Of a DNA stretch of 64,000 bases, positions 41,449 through 50,123 are shown piece after piece. A program made the position numbers and the translations under genes. This stretch comes from Blastocatellia bacterium UBA7656. GTDB taxonomy: Bacteria; Acidobacteriota; Blastocatellia; UBA7656. The stretch covers positions 14,647-78,646 of the forward strand of contig DLHY01000078.1 of NCBI GenBank assembly GCA_002483445.1, given 5' to 3'. The notes below the pieces were generated by a model that saw only the letters and a list, made by a program, of their open reading frames with translations, did not search any database and had not been told where the DNA came from. How positions within the stretch are numbered: the stretch's first letter is position 1; every line of letters begins with the position of its first letter.

Positions 41449-42018
41449 TCATCTTCCGTTGTGCATCTTTGACATTTCGTCGAGATGCCTGACGACATCA
41501 GCACTATCCGTTGCGATTTTTTTCGAGTTCAGCGTATAGTCCTGGACATCTTTCTCAAGGGCGGCGATTGCAGCCTTGAGTCTGGAGTGATGTACCTCCA
41601 TCTCTTTCATACGGGCTGCCATCCTTGCGCGCATATCTGCGCTCATCGTTTTTACATGCTCCCGATGATGCTCCTCCGCCTGATCGAAGCTTCGATTCAT
41701 CTCAGCGACTGCGGCGCGAGCGAAGTCTGCGCTGAGGGCGATGCCCGTTTGCGCCTGATCGCGCAGAGCCTTTGCAAACGTTCCGATGTTTTGCTTGTAA
41801 GCCGCGGCCAGAACATGGTGCGGCTCATTCATCATGCCGGACATACCCATCTTCGGCATTTCGTGATGCATCTGCTCCTGGCCCTGGCTGCTGGTTTGTG
41901 TAGCCGCAATCCGATCATCAGGATGATTCTGATGTTGTGTTTGTGACTGCGCAGCCGCCGCGCCAAACATCGTCAGCGCGAGGGCTGCAAGAATCGTTCT
42001 GTAAAAATATCTGTTCAT
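41449..42018 (-). CDS. Secreted His/Met-rich helical protein
   Basis: A 189-residue protein with a signal peptide (1-24), a His/Met-rich stretch (MHHEMPKMGMSGMMNEPHHV) and then helices with HHREHVKTM and MEVHHSRL. The His/Met content suggests metal binding, e.g. copper or zinc, but no family is recognised. AAGGAAATC precedes the ATG. Confidence 0.65.
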   Translation of the reverse strand: MNRYFYRTILAALALTMFGAAAAQSQTQHQNHPDDRIAATQTSSQGQEQMHHEMPKMGMSGMMNEPHHVLAAAYKQNIGTFAKALRDQAQTGIALSADFARAAVAEMNRSFDQAEEHHREHVKTMSADMRARMAARMKEMEVHHSRLKAAIAALEKDVQDYTLNSKKIATDSADVVRHLDEMSKMHNGR

Positions 42019-42149
42019 GATTTCCTTTCATCGACTTTGACTCGATGGTCGTCGCTCGTTTTAGGAATTGTCGGCAAAACGACGATGAACTCGGTGCTGG
42101 CGAGAGTGTGCAGATGACGCGAACCTGATGGATCGCTCGTGCCTTCGCG

Positions 42150-42299
42150 TTAAACCAGTCTCCGACGACCGCTGATCAGGTTGAAGATCAACACTATCAC
42201 CGCGATAACGAGCAGCAGGTGAATCAGTCCGCCGCCGACGCCGCCGAGCATACCCAGCATCCACAGAATGAGAAGAATAACCAGAATTGTCCAAAGCAT
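42150..42299 (-). CDS. lmo0937-family mini membrane protein, copy 2
   Basis: A 49-residue frame close in sequence and length to the copy at 29988-30137: LWTILVILLILWMLG, then LIHLLLVIAVIVLIFNLI and a basic end. GAGGTG precedes the ATG. It is the first gene after promoter E. Confidence 0.75.
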   Translation of the reverse strand: MLWTILVILLILWMLGMLGGVGGGLIHLLLVIAVIVLIFNLISGRRRLV

Positions 42300-42390
42300 A
42301 CGTCACCTCGAAGTTTAGATTTTTACCAACATTCTCAGAGTCGGTTGCAGAGATGCTTCGACCCGACTCCACTTGCATTTCACCTTTTTA

Positions 42391-42433
42391 AGCTTACGCC
42401 CAATCGAGATCGGTTTCTGTTCAATAATGGACA
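42391..42433 (-). promoter_or_regulatory. Crp/Fnr-type class II promoter E
   Basis: TGTTCAATAATGGACA (42418-42433) then 21 bp to TAAGCT (42396-42391). It is 33 bp after the stop codon of crp/fnr copy 2 and shares a longer flank with promoter A, for instance the plus-strand bases ACAATGATGAAAAGATT after the site. Confidence 0.62.
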
Positions 42434-42465
42434 ATGATGAAAAGATTTGGCACGCGGTCAGCAGT

Positions 42466-43158
42466 CTAACCAACAGCCAGCCCAACCCTGTCCAGATAAT
42501 CGGTGAGCTTCTGCTCCTTGACTATGAGAAAGCGATCTTCACTCGTCTCGATCAACCCAAGCTCTCGAAACCTCTGCATAAACATGCTGACGCGAGGCCG
42601 AGTGGTTCCGACCATCTCCGATAACTCTTCGTGTGAAATCCTGCTTTCGATGCGAATGCTGCGAGGGTCTTTTTTGCCGAGCTTACGAGCCAGTTGCAAC
42701 AGAGTCTTGCCCAATCGCTGTTCGCTGTCGACAGTCACCAGATTAGCGATGACCTGCTGCTGGTCTGCAACTCGCACTGTCAGATACTGCACGAATCCCT
42801 CAAGCAGTGAATCGTTGCTCAGGCGTGTGAAGAACTTGGAGCGAGGAATCATCTTCAATTGGGTCTCTTCCATAGCAGTCGCTGTTTCCATACGTTCGCC
42901 TAACCCTGACAGGCACATCTCTCCGAATACGTCTCCCGCAGTGTGGATGGCAAGCAGGCACTCTTTACCATTGGGCGAGAGCAGGAGCAGTTTTACCTGC
43001 CCGCTCTCGATGAAGTAGATCGTCTCGGCCTGCTCCCCGCAGGTGTAGACATTTGCATGTTTCGCAATTCTGGTGGAGCGAAAATTTCGGGTCTCGTGCC
43101 GGAACGAATCGCGCAATTGTTTTTTGAACAGGTCAGCTTCCGGAGTTTGTTGAATCAT
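42466..43158 (-). CDS. Crp/Fnr-family regulator, copy 2
   Basis: A 230-residue paralogue of the protein at 35538: FIESGQVKLLLLSPNGKE, GDVFGEMCLSG, and the helix-turn-helix ISHEELSEMVGTTRPRVSMFMQRF. The central part (GFVQYLTVRVADQQQVIANL) is nearly identical. It lies 15 bp after a 122-residue gene, both downstream of a sigma-54-type promoter, so it may be produced on demand. No Fnr cysteine cluster. Confidence 0.92.
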   Translation of the reverse strand: MIQQTPEADLFKKQLRDSFRHETRNFRSTRIAKHANVYTCGEQAETIYFIESGQVKLLLLSPNGKECLLAIHTAGDVFGEMCLSGLGERMETATAMEETQLKMIPRSKFFTRLSNDSLLEGFVQYLTVRVADQQQVIANLVTVDSEQRLGKTLLQLARKLGKKDPRSIRIESRISHEELSEMVGTTRPRVSMFMQRFRELGLIETSEDRFLIVKEQKLTDYLDRVGLAVG

Positions 43159-43173
43159 GATTGTGTATCCTTA

Positions 43174-43542
43174 TCATTGATATTGAGCGGCATCAGTAAT
43201 CCACCTCTGGATTTTTACGGATTCGTCGCCAGAGAAATTTCTCGCCCCGAAGAATGACTCGGTATGCAACCAGAAACCGCAATCGTTTTTGTCGAGAAAG
43301 TAATAACGGCCTGTCGCCTTCTCGCGCAGGATATAGCACCGCGTTGTAAAAACCTCTTTGCGTACTACGTAGGTTTTTCCTTCAAAGATGATCTGGCTCA
43401 GGAATCTTTCGCCACTGTCGCTCTTATCAATCCATACATCCATCTCGGCTTGTTTGTTGTGACCGAATCGGTGGCCACTGATGCGCACACGGTCGGTTTT
43501 TACGAGATCGAATCTTTCAGTTTCAAATTGTTTAATCATCAT
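43174..43542 (-). CDS. Conserved-looking protein of unknown function, 122 residues
   Basis: A cytoplasmic protein with a beta-rich pattern (TYVVRKEVFTTRCYILREKA, YYFLDKNDCGFWLHTESF). No motif recognised. It is 23 bp after the secreted protein gene and 15 bp before crp/fnr copy 2. Confidence 0.6.
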   Translation of the reverse strand: MMIKQFETERFDLVKTDRVRISGHRFGHNKQAEMDVWIDKSDSGERFLSQIIFEGKTYVVRKEVFTTRCYILREKATGRYYFLDKNDCGFWLHTESFFGARNFSGDESVKIQRWITDAAQYQ

Positions 43543-43565
43543 CGTTCATCTCCAATGCGCGGCTT

Positions 43566-44645
43566 TCACGGTTGCGCCGTTACTGATACTGTCGACACGA
43601 GCCTTCTCCTGATCAGCCTCAGATTCTTTGCCAGCCCATCGCGCACACGCGATCCGATGACAGAGCGTTTCAATCCGATGAACAATCCTTGCAGCGCCCC
43701 GACGCGAGAGCGATTGAGGTACATCAGGTAGGAACCCGAATTTGCCTGACCCTGATTTCCATCCACGACCGCAGTCAGGCCAAGCGAGCCGTCGAAGTAG
43801 TGGCTGGCGTAAATCTGTTTCGAGGCAATCAGAACCTCAGTCCTGTTTTCAATAGTTCGTCTGTAGATTGCCACATGCGTGATGCTCAACACGGGTTTCA
43901 GTCCGTACTTTTCTTTAGACCAGTAAATGAAGTCTTCCACGTTTAGCGAACTGGCCTTTGGGAACTCCTCAAGGTACTTATAGAACTCGGGCGCCGACTC
44001 GGCCAGAAAGCGAGACTGTATGAGCAACGAGCGGTATTCGTCGCCAAGCCGCACTGCATTTCTCTGATCGTGATACTCGATGAGAGCCGCATTGCCGCTT
44101 TGCAGGTAAGCCTTTACATAATCGAGCAGAATCCGGCGAGTGAGTTCATTGGCCCGCGTCGCATAGTCGGGCGCGGACGGATCGAGTTCCCGGCGAAAGC
44201 GATCCATCATCTCGCCCGACATCTGCATGTCGCACTCGCCGGTCTCGCAGCTTTTGATGGCGTTCAGACAGCAGGGATCGAGCGTAAGACCTTTCAAGTC
44301 TTCCAGGCGCGGCGGATTGCTGAACTTTCCAATCTGCTCCACCGACGGCGACTTCTTGAATTCAGCGATGTCACGGAATTTTTCAATGAAGGCATCCCCG
44401 GATGTGTCTACGCGCACGATGCCCACTGCCGCGATTTCCTTCTTCACTGTGGTTTTTAGCACCCTCGCTATGGCTTCGCCGCGTTCCAGCCCTGCGATAT
44501 CCTCTGCGGTTACTTGGATGTGCTTCTGTAAAAGTTGCTGGAACCATTCGGGAAGGTTCTGCGCTCTTGTGGGGAGCGCGCAGAGCGATAGAAGCAATGA
44601 TACTGAACACAATCTGGCGGATAATGCCGCAATGCGAAAATACAT
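43566..44645 (-). CDS. Secreted protein of unknown function, 359 residues
   Basis: Signal peptide (about 1-28), then a helical domain with a CCLNAIKSCETGECDM cysteine cluster near residues 125-140 and a beta-rich part with VLIASKQIYASHYFDGSLG. The C-terminus has a basic SRVRDGLAKNLRLIRRRL helix, which could face the membrane. First gene of the operon with the sigma-54-type promoter. The function cannot be read from sequence. Confidence 0.65.
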   Translation of the reverse strand: MYFRIAALSARLCSVSLLLSLCALPTRAQNLPEWFQQLLQKHIQVTAEDIAGLERGEAIARVLKTTVKKEIAAVGIVRVDTSGDAFIEKFRDIAEFKKSPSVEQIGKFSNPPRLEDLKGLTLDPCCLNAIKSCETGECDMQMSGEMMDRFRRELDPSAPDYATRANELTRRILLDYVKAYLQSGNAALIEYHDQRNAVRLGDEYRSLLIQSRFLAESAPEFYKYLEEFPKASSLNVEDFIYWSKEKYGLKPVLSITHVAIYRRTIENRTEVLIASKQIYASHYFDGSLGLTAVVDGNQGQANSGSYLMYLNRSRVGALQGLFIGLKRSVIGSRVRDGLAKNLRLIRRRLVSTVSVTAQP

Positions 44646-44723
44646 GATCTGTGCGTCCTTTCTGTCAGGGTTGTGTGGGAAGGCGGTTATTTCAATTTCT
44701 GTTGTCTGCCGCTTTTATCTAAT

Positions 44724-44738
44724 GCAATGCGTGTGCCT
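44724..44738 (-). promoter_or_regulatory. Sigma-54 (-24/-12) promoter
   Basis: On the minus strand: AGGCACACGCATTGC, which is GGCAC-N5-TTGC, the conserved core of sigma-54 promoters (consensus TGGCAC-N5-TTGC). Transcription would start about 12 bp downstream, near 44712, 67 bp before the 43566-44645 gene. An NtrC-type activator gene is next door. Confidence 0.7.
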
Positions 44739-44830
44739 GCTTCGGGTTCTTAATGAAAAGGGCAGGGAATATGTCGTGGCGTGTTCAGGAATTGAGATGG
44801 ATAAGGCAATGATAACGGTTCAATATCGTG

Positions 44831-44849
44831 ACAGTCTGCATCAGACTGT
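44831..44849. promoter_or_regulatory. Candidate enhancer (UAS) palindrome for the sigma-54 promoter
   Basis: ACAGTCTGCATCAGACTGT is a perfect 8+8 palindrome with a 3-bp centre, about 128 bp upstream of the predicted start. This is a typical enhancer distance for NtrC-family activators. Confidence 0.55.
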
Positions 44850-44881
44850 AGGAAATTGGCACACTCACCGTACTGGCGGAA

Positions 44882-44944
44882 TTCAGAGTTCAGCCGTCAG
44901 GTAGCCGGCGCTGAAATCAAGCAAGCTGAAGCTTGAACTCTGAA
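44882..44944. terminator. Inverted heptamer-type repeat after the NtrC gene
   Basis: TTCAGAGTTCA (44882-44892) and TGAACTCTGAA (44934-44944) are a perfect 11-bp inverted pair, just beyond the stop codon of the response regulator. The arms are made of 7-bp-phase units (TTCAGAG/TTCAGCC), like the other heptamer loci. Confidence 0.5.
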
Positions 44945-44962
44945 CTTCACCTGCGGCCTGGT

Positions 44963-46333
44963 TTAGATTTCAAGCGAAGGATCGGCAGCGCGGTATTCAT
45001 CGAGTTTGCGGTAAAGGGTCGTGCGATCAAGGCCCAGAAGCTCGGCGGCGCGGGTCTTGTTGCCGACTGTCTGTCGCAATGCTTCCAAAATGTATTCGCG
45101 CTCAAGTTCGTGCAAAGTAAATCGCTTTGACATCGATCCCGCAATAATGGCCGAGGCTCCGCCGCTTGTGCGTATGCGCTCCGGCAAATCATCAGGCCGT
45201 AAAAGCGCGCCCTCAGTGAAAGCTATCGCTCGTTCCATAGCGTTCTCAAGCTCGCGCACGTTGCCCGGCCACGAGTAAGCGGTGAGAATGGCAAGCGCTT
45301 CAGGCGACACCTTTAGCGGATTAGCTCCGGCATCCTGAGCAGATTTGTTAATGAAATGTTCGACCAGTAGCGGAATGTCGAAAGGGCGCTCGCGCAGCGG
45401 AGGGACAACCAGGTGAATGACGTTCAACCTCCAGTAGAGGTCTTCCCGAAAACGCCCTTCGCGCATCTCCTTCTCCAGATCGCGGTTTGTAGATGCGACA
45501 ACGCGCACATTGACCTCACGCTCACGGTCTGCCCCCACCGGACGCAGTTTGCCTTCCTGCAACGTGCGCAGAAGTTTCGGTTGAACCGCGAGCGCCAGTT
45601 CGCCAATTTCATCCAGGAAGATCGTGCCGCCATCTGCGGCTTCGAAGAGTCCGGCGCGCGCCTGTTTTGCGCCAGTAAATGCCTGACCTGTATGACCGAA
45701 CAGTTCCGCCTCGATGAGTTCGGCAGGGATCGCCGCGCAATTGACCGGCACGAACGCGCCGCGCCGCCCCGACATTTCGTGAATGGCGCGGGCGACCAGT
45801 TCCTTGCCCGTGCCCGACTCGCCCGTAATCAAAACGGTGCTTGCGCTGCGCGCTGCGCGAGCGATCATATCGAACAATTCGCGCATAGCGCGTGAAGCGC
45901 CGATGATCCGCGCAGAGGCTGCTGGCAACTCGCGGCGGAGTTGCGCCTGCGCCCGCTGTGGCGCGCTCTGGTCCAATGCATGTTCGACTGCAAGTAGGAG
46001 GTCGCTCGTCCGAAAAGGCTTGGTGAGATACTGGAACGCTCCGGCTTTAACCATCTCGACTGCCTGCTCGACCGAGCCGAAGGCGGTTATGACGATCACT
46101 GGCGATTCCGCTCGCCGATTGCGCACCGCAGCCAGTAGTTCGTCTCCCTTTATGCCGGGCATCTGCATGTCCGTGATGACCAGATCAATCGACTCATGCT
46201 CCTGCTGGATATGCTTGAGCGCGGCGCGGCCATCCGCTGCGGCCATTATTCCATAGCCTGCCTCTTCCAGAACCTCTTCAAGAAGATGACGCATGTCAGC
46301 GTCATCTTCAACGACCAGTATTCGCGCTTTCAT
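44963..46333 (-). CDS. NtrC-family sigma-54 response regulator
   Basis: A 456-residue protein: receiver domain with phospho-acceptor Asp55 (DLVITDMQMPG), AAA+ domain with GESGTGKELVARAIH, and a C-terminal Fis-type helix-turn-helix (NKTRAAELLGLDRTTLYRKL). The sigma-54 contact loop reads GQAFTGA; the first glycine of GAFTGA is replaced by Gln. It overlaps the kinase gene by 26 bp, so both are made together. Probable target: the promoter at 44724 and perhaps 48198. Confidence 0.92.
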   Translation of the reverse strand: MKARILVVEDDADMRHLLEEVLEEAGYGIMAAADGRAALKHIQQEHESIDLVITDMQMPGIKGDELLAAVRNRRAESPVIVITAFGSVEQAVEMVKAGAFQYLTKPFRTSDLLLAVEHALDQSAPQRAQAQLRRELPAASARIIGASRAMRELFDMIARAARSASTVLITGESGTGKELVARAIHEMSGRRGAFVPVNCAAIPAELIEAELFGHTGQAFTGAKQARAGLFEAADGGTIFLDEIGELALAVQPKLLRTLQEGKLRPVGADREREVNVRVVASTNRDLEKEMREGRFREDLYWRLNVIHLVVPPLRERPFDIPLLVEHFINKSAQDAGANPLKVSPEALAILTAYSWPGNVRELENAMERAIAFTEGALLRPDDLPERIRTSGGASAIIAGSMSKRFTLHELEREYILEALRQTVGNKTRAAELLGLDRTTLYRKLDEYRAADPSLEI

Positions 46334-47843
46334 TCTGCTTCACACTTTCTTCTTCGGGCCGCCGGGCCAGTTCGACCGGCAGGCTTTCAGTTTTTGGAAG
46401 GTAAATAGTGAATATCGCGCCGCCTTCGGCATTATTAGCTGCTTCGATCCATCCGCCATGTTCTTTGATTATACGGTGCGAGACCGTCAACCCCAGTCCC
46501 GTTCCCTGTCCCGGTTCTTTAGTCGTGTGGAATGGATCGAATATATGATCCAGATTCTCAGGAGCGATACCCTTGCCCGTGTCCTTGATGCGCAGGGCGA
46601 CAAAGCTCCTTCCATCTCTATGTGCTACGTCTCCCGCGCACTCGATGCGCAATCGCCCGCCTGATGGCATTGCCTGCAAACCGTTGAGGCAAACATTCAG
46701 CAGCACCTGACGAAGGAAGTTCCGGTCAGCGTCAACCATCACCTTATCTGCGGACACGACTTCAAGCTCGACTCCGGCGCGAGTGGCGTCTGCTTCGATC
46801 TGTTCAATCATATTGGCGACGAACCTGGACAGATCGACCGGCTCGCATTGCAGGTTATAGGGTCTGGCGAGATCGAGCAATTGACGGACGATGCGCGTTA
46901 TGCGCTCAACCTGAGCGCGAATAATATTGAGATTGCGCTGGCGGGTTTCAACTGAACTGTTCGGGTGCGCAAGAAGTTGTTCGGCCCGCGCATCAATCAC
47001 ATTCAAGGGCGCGCCCATTTCGTGAGCGACCCCGGCGGCAAGGCGACCGACGGAGGCCAATCGCTCGCCGTGTCGCAGTTCGCGCTCAAGCTCCAGTTTC
47101 TCTTCCACCCTGCGAACCGCCTGGTGACGTTGTTGAGAAAGGCGTTCAGCCATGCGGTTGAACTCTCGCGCGAGTTGAGTGAATTCGCTCCCGCCTTTCG
47201 GCACTATGACGCGATAATCGAGGTCGCCACGCCCGACGGCGGCTGCGCCGCCCAGCAGTTCTTTAATGGGATGAGAGAGACTGCGACGCATCACGACCAG
47301 TACCACCAGAAATATCACGCTTAAGAGCAGCGTCGTCGTGATTATCGAGTCAAGACGAGCGCGCGCGATGTCGGCCTCGACGAACGAGAGTGGCTGGGCG
47401 ATCTCGAATGCGCCGCGCCATCCCGCGCCAACATCTATTGGCTTGATTACGGAGAAAACCCCTCGGCCATTGATGATGCGCACGAACTCCACTTCCTCAC
47501 CTGTCGAGAGCACATGACCCAGTTCCGGAGGATTGCGTATTTCATCCGCAATCAGGTGATCGGAGATCATGGCAACACGCCCCTGCTCGTCAAACAAAAT
47601 GACTCCGTAGATAGTGCTATGCTGGCCTAAGCGATTGATAAGCTGCTGCGCGTCAGTGGCCCGCCCGGCGGCATAATTATCTTCAAGCGCGATCTGCAAC
47701 GTGAGCGCGTGCGCGCGGACTTCGTTGCGCATGGCCGTTTGCAATGCCGCTTCGCGTTGCCGCAGACTGAAAACGCTTGCCGCCGCCATCACAACGCCGA
47801 CCATAACAGTCAACACAAGTATCAATCGTTTGCTCGTACTCAT
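46308..47843 (-). CDS. Membrane sensor histidine kinase
   Basis: A 511-residue kinase: two membrane helices around a periplasmic sensor (about 30-165), a HAMP linker, the H-box VAHEMGAPLNVIDARAE and a HATPase with N, G1 (DTGKGI) and G2 (GQGTGLGL) boxes. It resembles ZraS/NtrY kinases. Partner of the adjacent NtrC-type regulator. The sensor domain has no motif that identifies its signal. Confidence 0.9.
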   Translation of the reverse strand: MSTSKRLILVLTVMVGVVMAAASVFSLRQREAALQTAMRNEVRAHALTLQIALEDNYAAGRATDAQQLINRLGQHSTIYGVILFDEQGRVAMISDHLIADEIRNPPELGHVLSTGEEVEFVRIINGRGVFSVIKPIDVGAGWRGAFEIAQPLSFVEADIARARLDSIITTTLLLSVIFLVVLVVMRRSLSHPIKELLGGAAAVGRGDLDYRVIVPKGGSEFTQLAREFNRMAERLSQQRHQAVRRVEEKLELERELRHGERLASVGRLAAGVAHEMGAPLNVIDARAEQLLAHPNSSVETRQRNLNIIRAQVERITRIVRQLLDLARPYNLQCEPVDLSRFVANMIEQIEADATRAGVELEVVSADKVMVDADRNFLRQVLLNVCLNGLQAMPSGGRLRIECAGDVAHRDGRSFVALRIKDTGKGIAPENLDHIFDPFHTTKEPGQGTGLGLTVSHRIIKEHGGWIEAANNAEGGAIFTIYLPKTESLPVELARRPEEESVKQNESANTGR

Positions 47844-48197
47844 CTATCGCTACAACTCAATCAACAGCTTGCTTCTTATCGCTCTGCCGGTCGATGATTC
47901 ATCGGATCGTTGCAATTAGAGATGTCACCGTTGCATATTGCGACAACCACAGCAGGGCGAGTCATTTGCTCTTCGAATCAATCTGGAGTGACCTGACTAT
48001 GATACGTCTCTGCATTGTGATGCGCCAACCTGCTGTAGCAGGGCTGTTGCAAAGCCTTGCGAATGCGCGCTTCCATCGATATGCGCCAGCCTCGCCCTTC
48101 TTGCCGGAAAGATACGCCTTGCAAAATGCGTGCGCTTCCGGATTCCTTGTCGCGCGGCTTTTCAAAAACTCTGCGGCTTCAAGTTTGCACTACTTTT

Positions 48198-48212
48198 TGG
48201 CAAAGGCATCGC
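48198..48212 (+). promoter_or_regulatory. Possible sigma-54 promoter of the PRC-barrel gene
   Basis: TGGCAAAGGCATCGC keeps GG and GC in the right -24/-12 spacing, with one change in each box. The start would be near 48224, shortly before the GAGGTG ribosome site. Weaker than the 44724 promoter. Confidence 0.4.
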
Positions 48213-48239
48213 CGGACGTCCGGCGAGGTGATAATTATT

Positions 48240-48890
48240 ATGAGAGAAACGAGGACTCTTGATGTCGCGAGCGAGCTAAAAGGTATGCCCGTGCTTGCGC
48301 TGAATACCTCTGAAAAATTAGGCGAGGTCGTGGATGCCATCGTCCATCCGACCGAAGGGAAATTGCTCGGCATTGCCCTGCGCACTCCCGAAGGCGAAGA
48401 ACGCGCGCTCGCGCTGGGCGATTTCCAGATAGGAATGGATGCGGTGACAGCGGAAGAAAGCGCGCTTTGCGATCCTGAAACATTTTTTGGCACGCTGGAA
48501 GGCGGCAATTATGTCTGCCGCGAGATCGTCGGCGCCAGCGTCGTTACGGATGACGGCAATTTGCTCGGTCGAGTGATTGATGTTTATGTCTGGGCAGAGC
48601 CTTCGAAGGTTTTATACCGGGTCGCTCAATCCACGATGCAGCGGTTATTCGGAGGATTTTTCATGGCGGGCAGCGTGCCGCATTCTTACTCAAGCACCGG
48701 TCTCCGCATGATAGTGCCAGTCGATACGAAAGAGCGCCATGCCGTATGGTTGCCCCTCCAAGTGCGCCCGAACCCGCACTCACAGGCATGGACTATTCTA
48801 GGCATATCGCACGCCAGACTGGCGGGCTACGGTATCGCGCTATTGTCGGTTGTGCTGGCGTTGCTGCTGGCGTTGCTGCTCTGGCTATAA
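48240..48890 (+). CDS. PRC-barrel protein with a C-terminal membrane anchor
   Basis: ATG 48240 follows GAGGTG. About 216 residues. The first half is a PRC-barrel (LKGMPVLALNTSEKLGEVVD), a second PRC-like unit follows (GASVVTDDGNLLGRVIDVYV), and the C-terminus is one hydrophobic helix (ALLSVVLALLLALLLWL). It lies divergent from the histidine kinase and may belong to the same stress response. The gap 47844-48197 shows no gene; it holds only GTTGC-N5-GCGAC-like repeats near 47935. Confidence 0.7.
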   Translation: MRETRTLDVASELKGMPVLALNTSEKLGEVVDAIVHPTEGKLLGIALRTPEGEERALALGDFQIGMDAVTAEESALCDPETFFGTLEGGNYVCREIVGASVVTDDGNLLGRVIDVYVWAEPSKVLYRVAQSTMQRLFGGFFMAGSVPHSYSSTGLRMIVPVDTKERHAVWLPLQVRPNPHSQAWTILGISHARLAGYGIALLSVVLALLLALLLWL

Positions 48891-48920
48891 GTTCAGTCGC
48901 AGATTTTGCTGTGCCTCACA

Positions 48921-50117
48921 TCAACCGCGCGCAAGCCGCGCGATGGTTTCGACATGATAAGTCTGCGGAAAAAGATCGAATCCTTTGACTCGCTTCAACT
49001 CGAAACCAGCGTCGAGAAGTTTTCTCAGATCGCGCGCAAGCGTAGCCGGATCGCACGAGACATAAGAAATTCGCGACGGCTTCAATCGAATAATTTCTTC
49101 AATCGTCTCTGCTGCGCCGCCGCGCGGAGGATCGAGCAAAACAAGATCAGGCGCCTCGGTCGGCGCAAAGTTTCTGAGCCATCGCTGGGCCGCAGCGCAA
49201 TGAAACTCGGCGTTGTGAATCTGATTATGCACAGAATTTTTTTCACCGAACTTCACTGCCTGCCTTTCAGATTCGATCCCGATCACGCGATCATAAAGCT
49301 GCGCCATCGGCAATGTGAAAAGCCCGACCCCTGCAAAAAGATCAATCGCAAGCGCGCCTCTCTCTTCGCCGACCGATTCGGCAATCATTTCTTCAATCAA
49401 CATCGAATTGCCCTGAAAAAATACTGAAGGCGAAAAACGGTATGTATAATCGCCGATCTTCTGCTCAAGCGCGATGCAAGGAAGGCCCGCGAGCGAAGGC
49501 GAAATGGAAACGCCCGTGTCGCCTGCCGCGATTTCGAATTCAGCGGGTCGCGGCGCATCGCCCGACTTTAGTTTCGATCTCAAAATCGTAAGCGATGAGT
49601 TGAGTTCATCCGTCAGCACCGGACAGCTTTCTATGTCGCACACCGAATGCGACGAGCGGCGATTGAACCCTGCTTGCAGTTCGTCGCCCTGCTTTTCCAC
49701 TTTGATCTGAGCGCGAGAGCGATAGCCGTACTCCTCAGAGCGGCGAATTTCGATCTTCTCACTCCATTCGATATGGCCTATACGGGCGAGGCTGTCGCGT
49801 ATGAAATCTGATTTGGCTTCGATCTGCGCCTCGTAAGAAATATGCTGAAGATGACATCCGCCGCACTCTCCGAAATGAGGACACAGGGGCGCGCGCCTCT
49901 CGGCCGAAGGGCGAAGGATTTCTTCGATGACTGCGCGGGCAAAGCTCTTTTTTCTTTGAGTGACGCGGACTCTGACTCTTTCTCCCGGCGCGGCAAAAGG
50001 TATGAATACGGCAAGCCCGCCTAAGCGCGCGACCGCCTCGCCGCCGAACGCCAGCCGTTCGGTTTCCACCTCGATGATGTCGCCTGCTTGAAGCGATTTT
50101 TGATCTCCGCTCGACAT
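48921..50117 (-). CDS. rlmD: 23S rRNA (uracil-5-)-methyltransferase RlmD family
   Basis: A 398-residue RNA m5U methyltransferase: N-terminal TRAM domain (GDIIEVETERLAFGGEAVAR), a 4Fe-4S cysteine set in CPHFGECGGCHLQH, a SAM site near DLFAGVGLFT and the catalytic cysteine in SYVSCDPATLARDL. Whether it modifies U1939 or another uridine is not decidable from sequence. It is followed within 4-6 bp by another gene on the same strand. Confidence 0.88.
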   Translation of the reverse strand: MSSGDQKSLQAGDIIEVETERLAFGGEAVARLGGLAVFIPFAAPGERVRVRVTQRKKSFARAVIEEILRPSAERRAPLCPHFGECGGCHLQHISYEAQIEAKSDFIRDSLARIGHIEWSEKIEIRRSEEYGYRSRAQIKVEKQGDELQAGFNRRSSHSVCDIESCPVLTDELNSSLTILRSKLKSGDAPRPAEFEIAAGDTGVSISPSLAGLPCIALEQKIGDYTYRFSPSVFFQGNSMLIEEMIAESVGEERGALAIDLFAGVGLFTLPMAQLYDRVIGIESERQAVKFGEKNSVHNQIHNAEFHCAAAQRWLRNFAPTEAPDLVLLDPPRGGAAETIEEIIRLKPSRISYVSCDPATLARDLRKLLDAGFELKRVKGFDLFPQTYHVETIARLARG

Positions 50118-50123
50118 ATCGAT

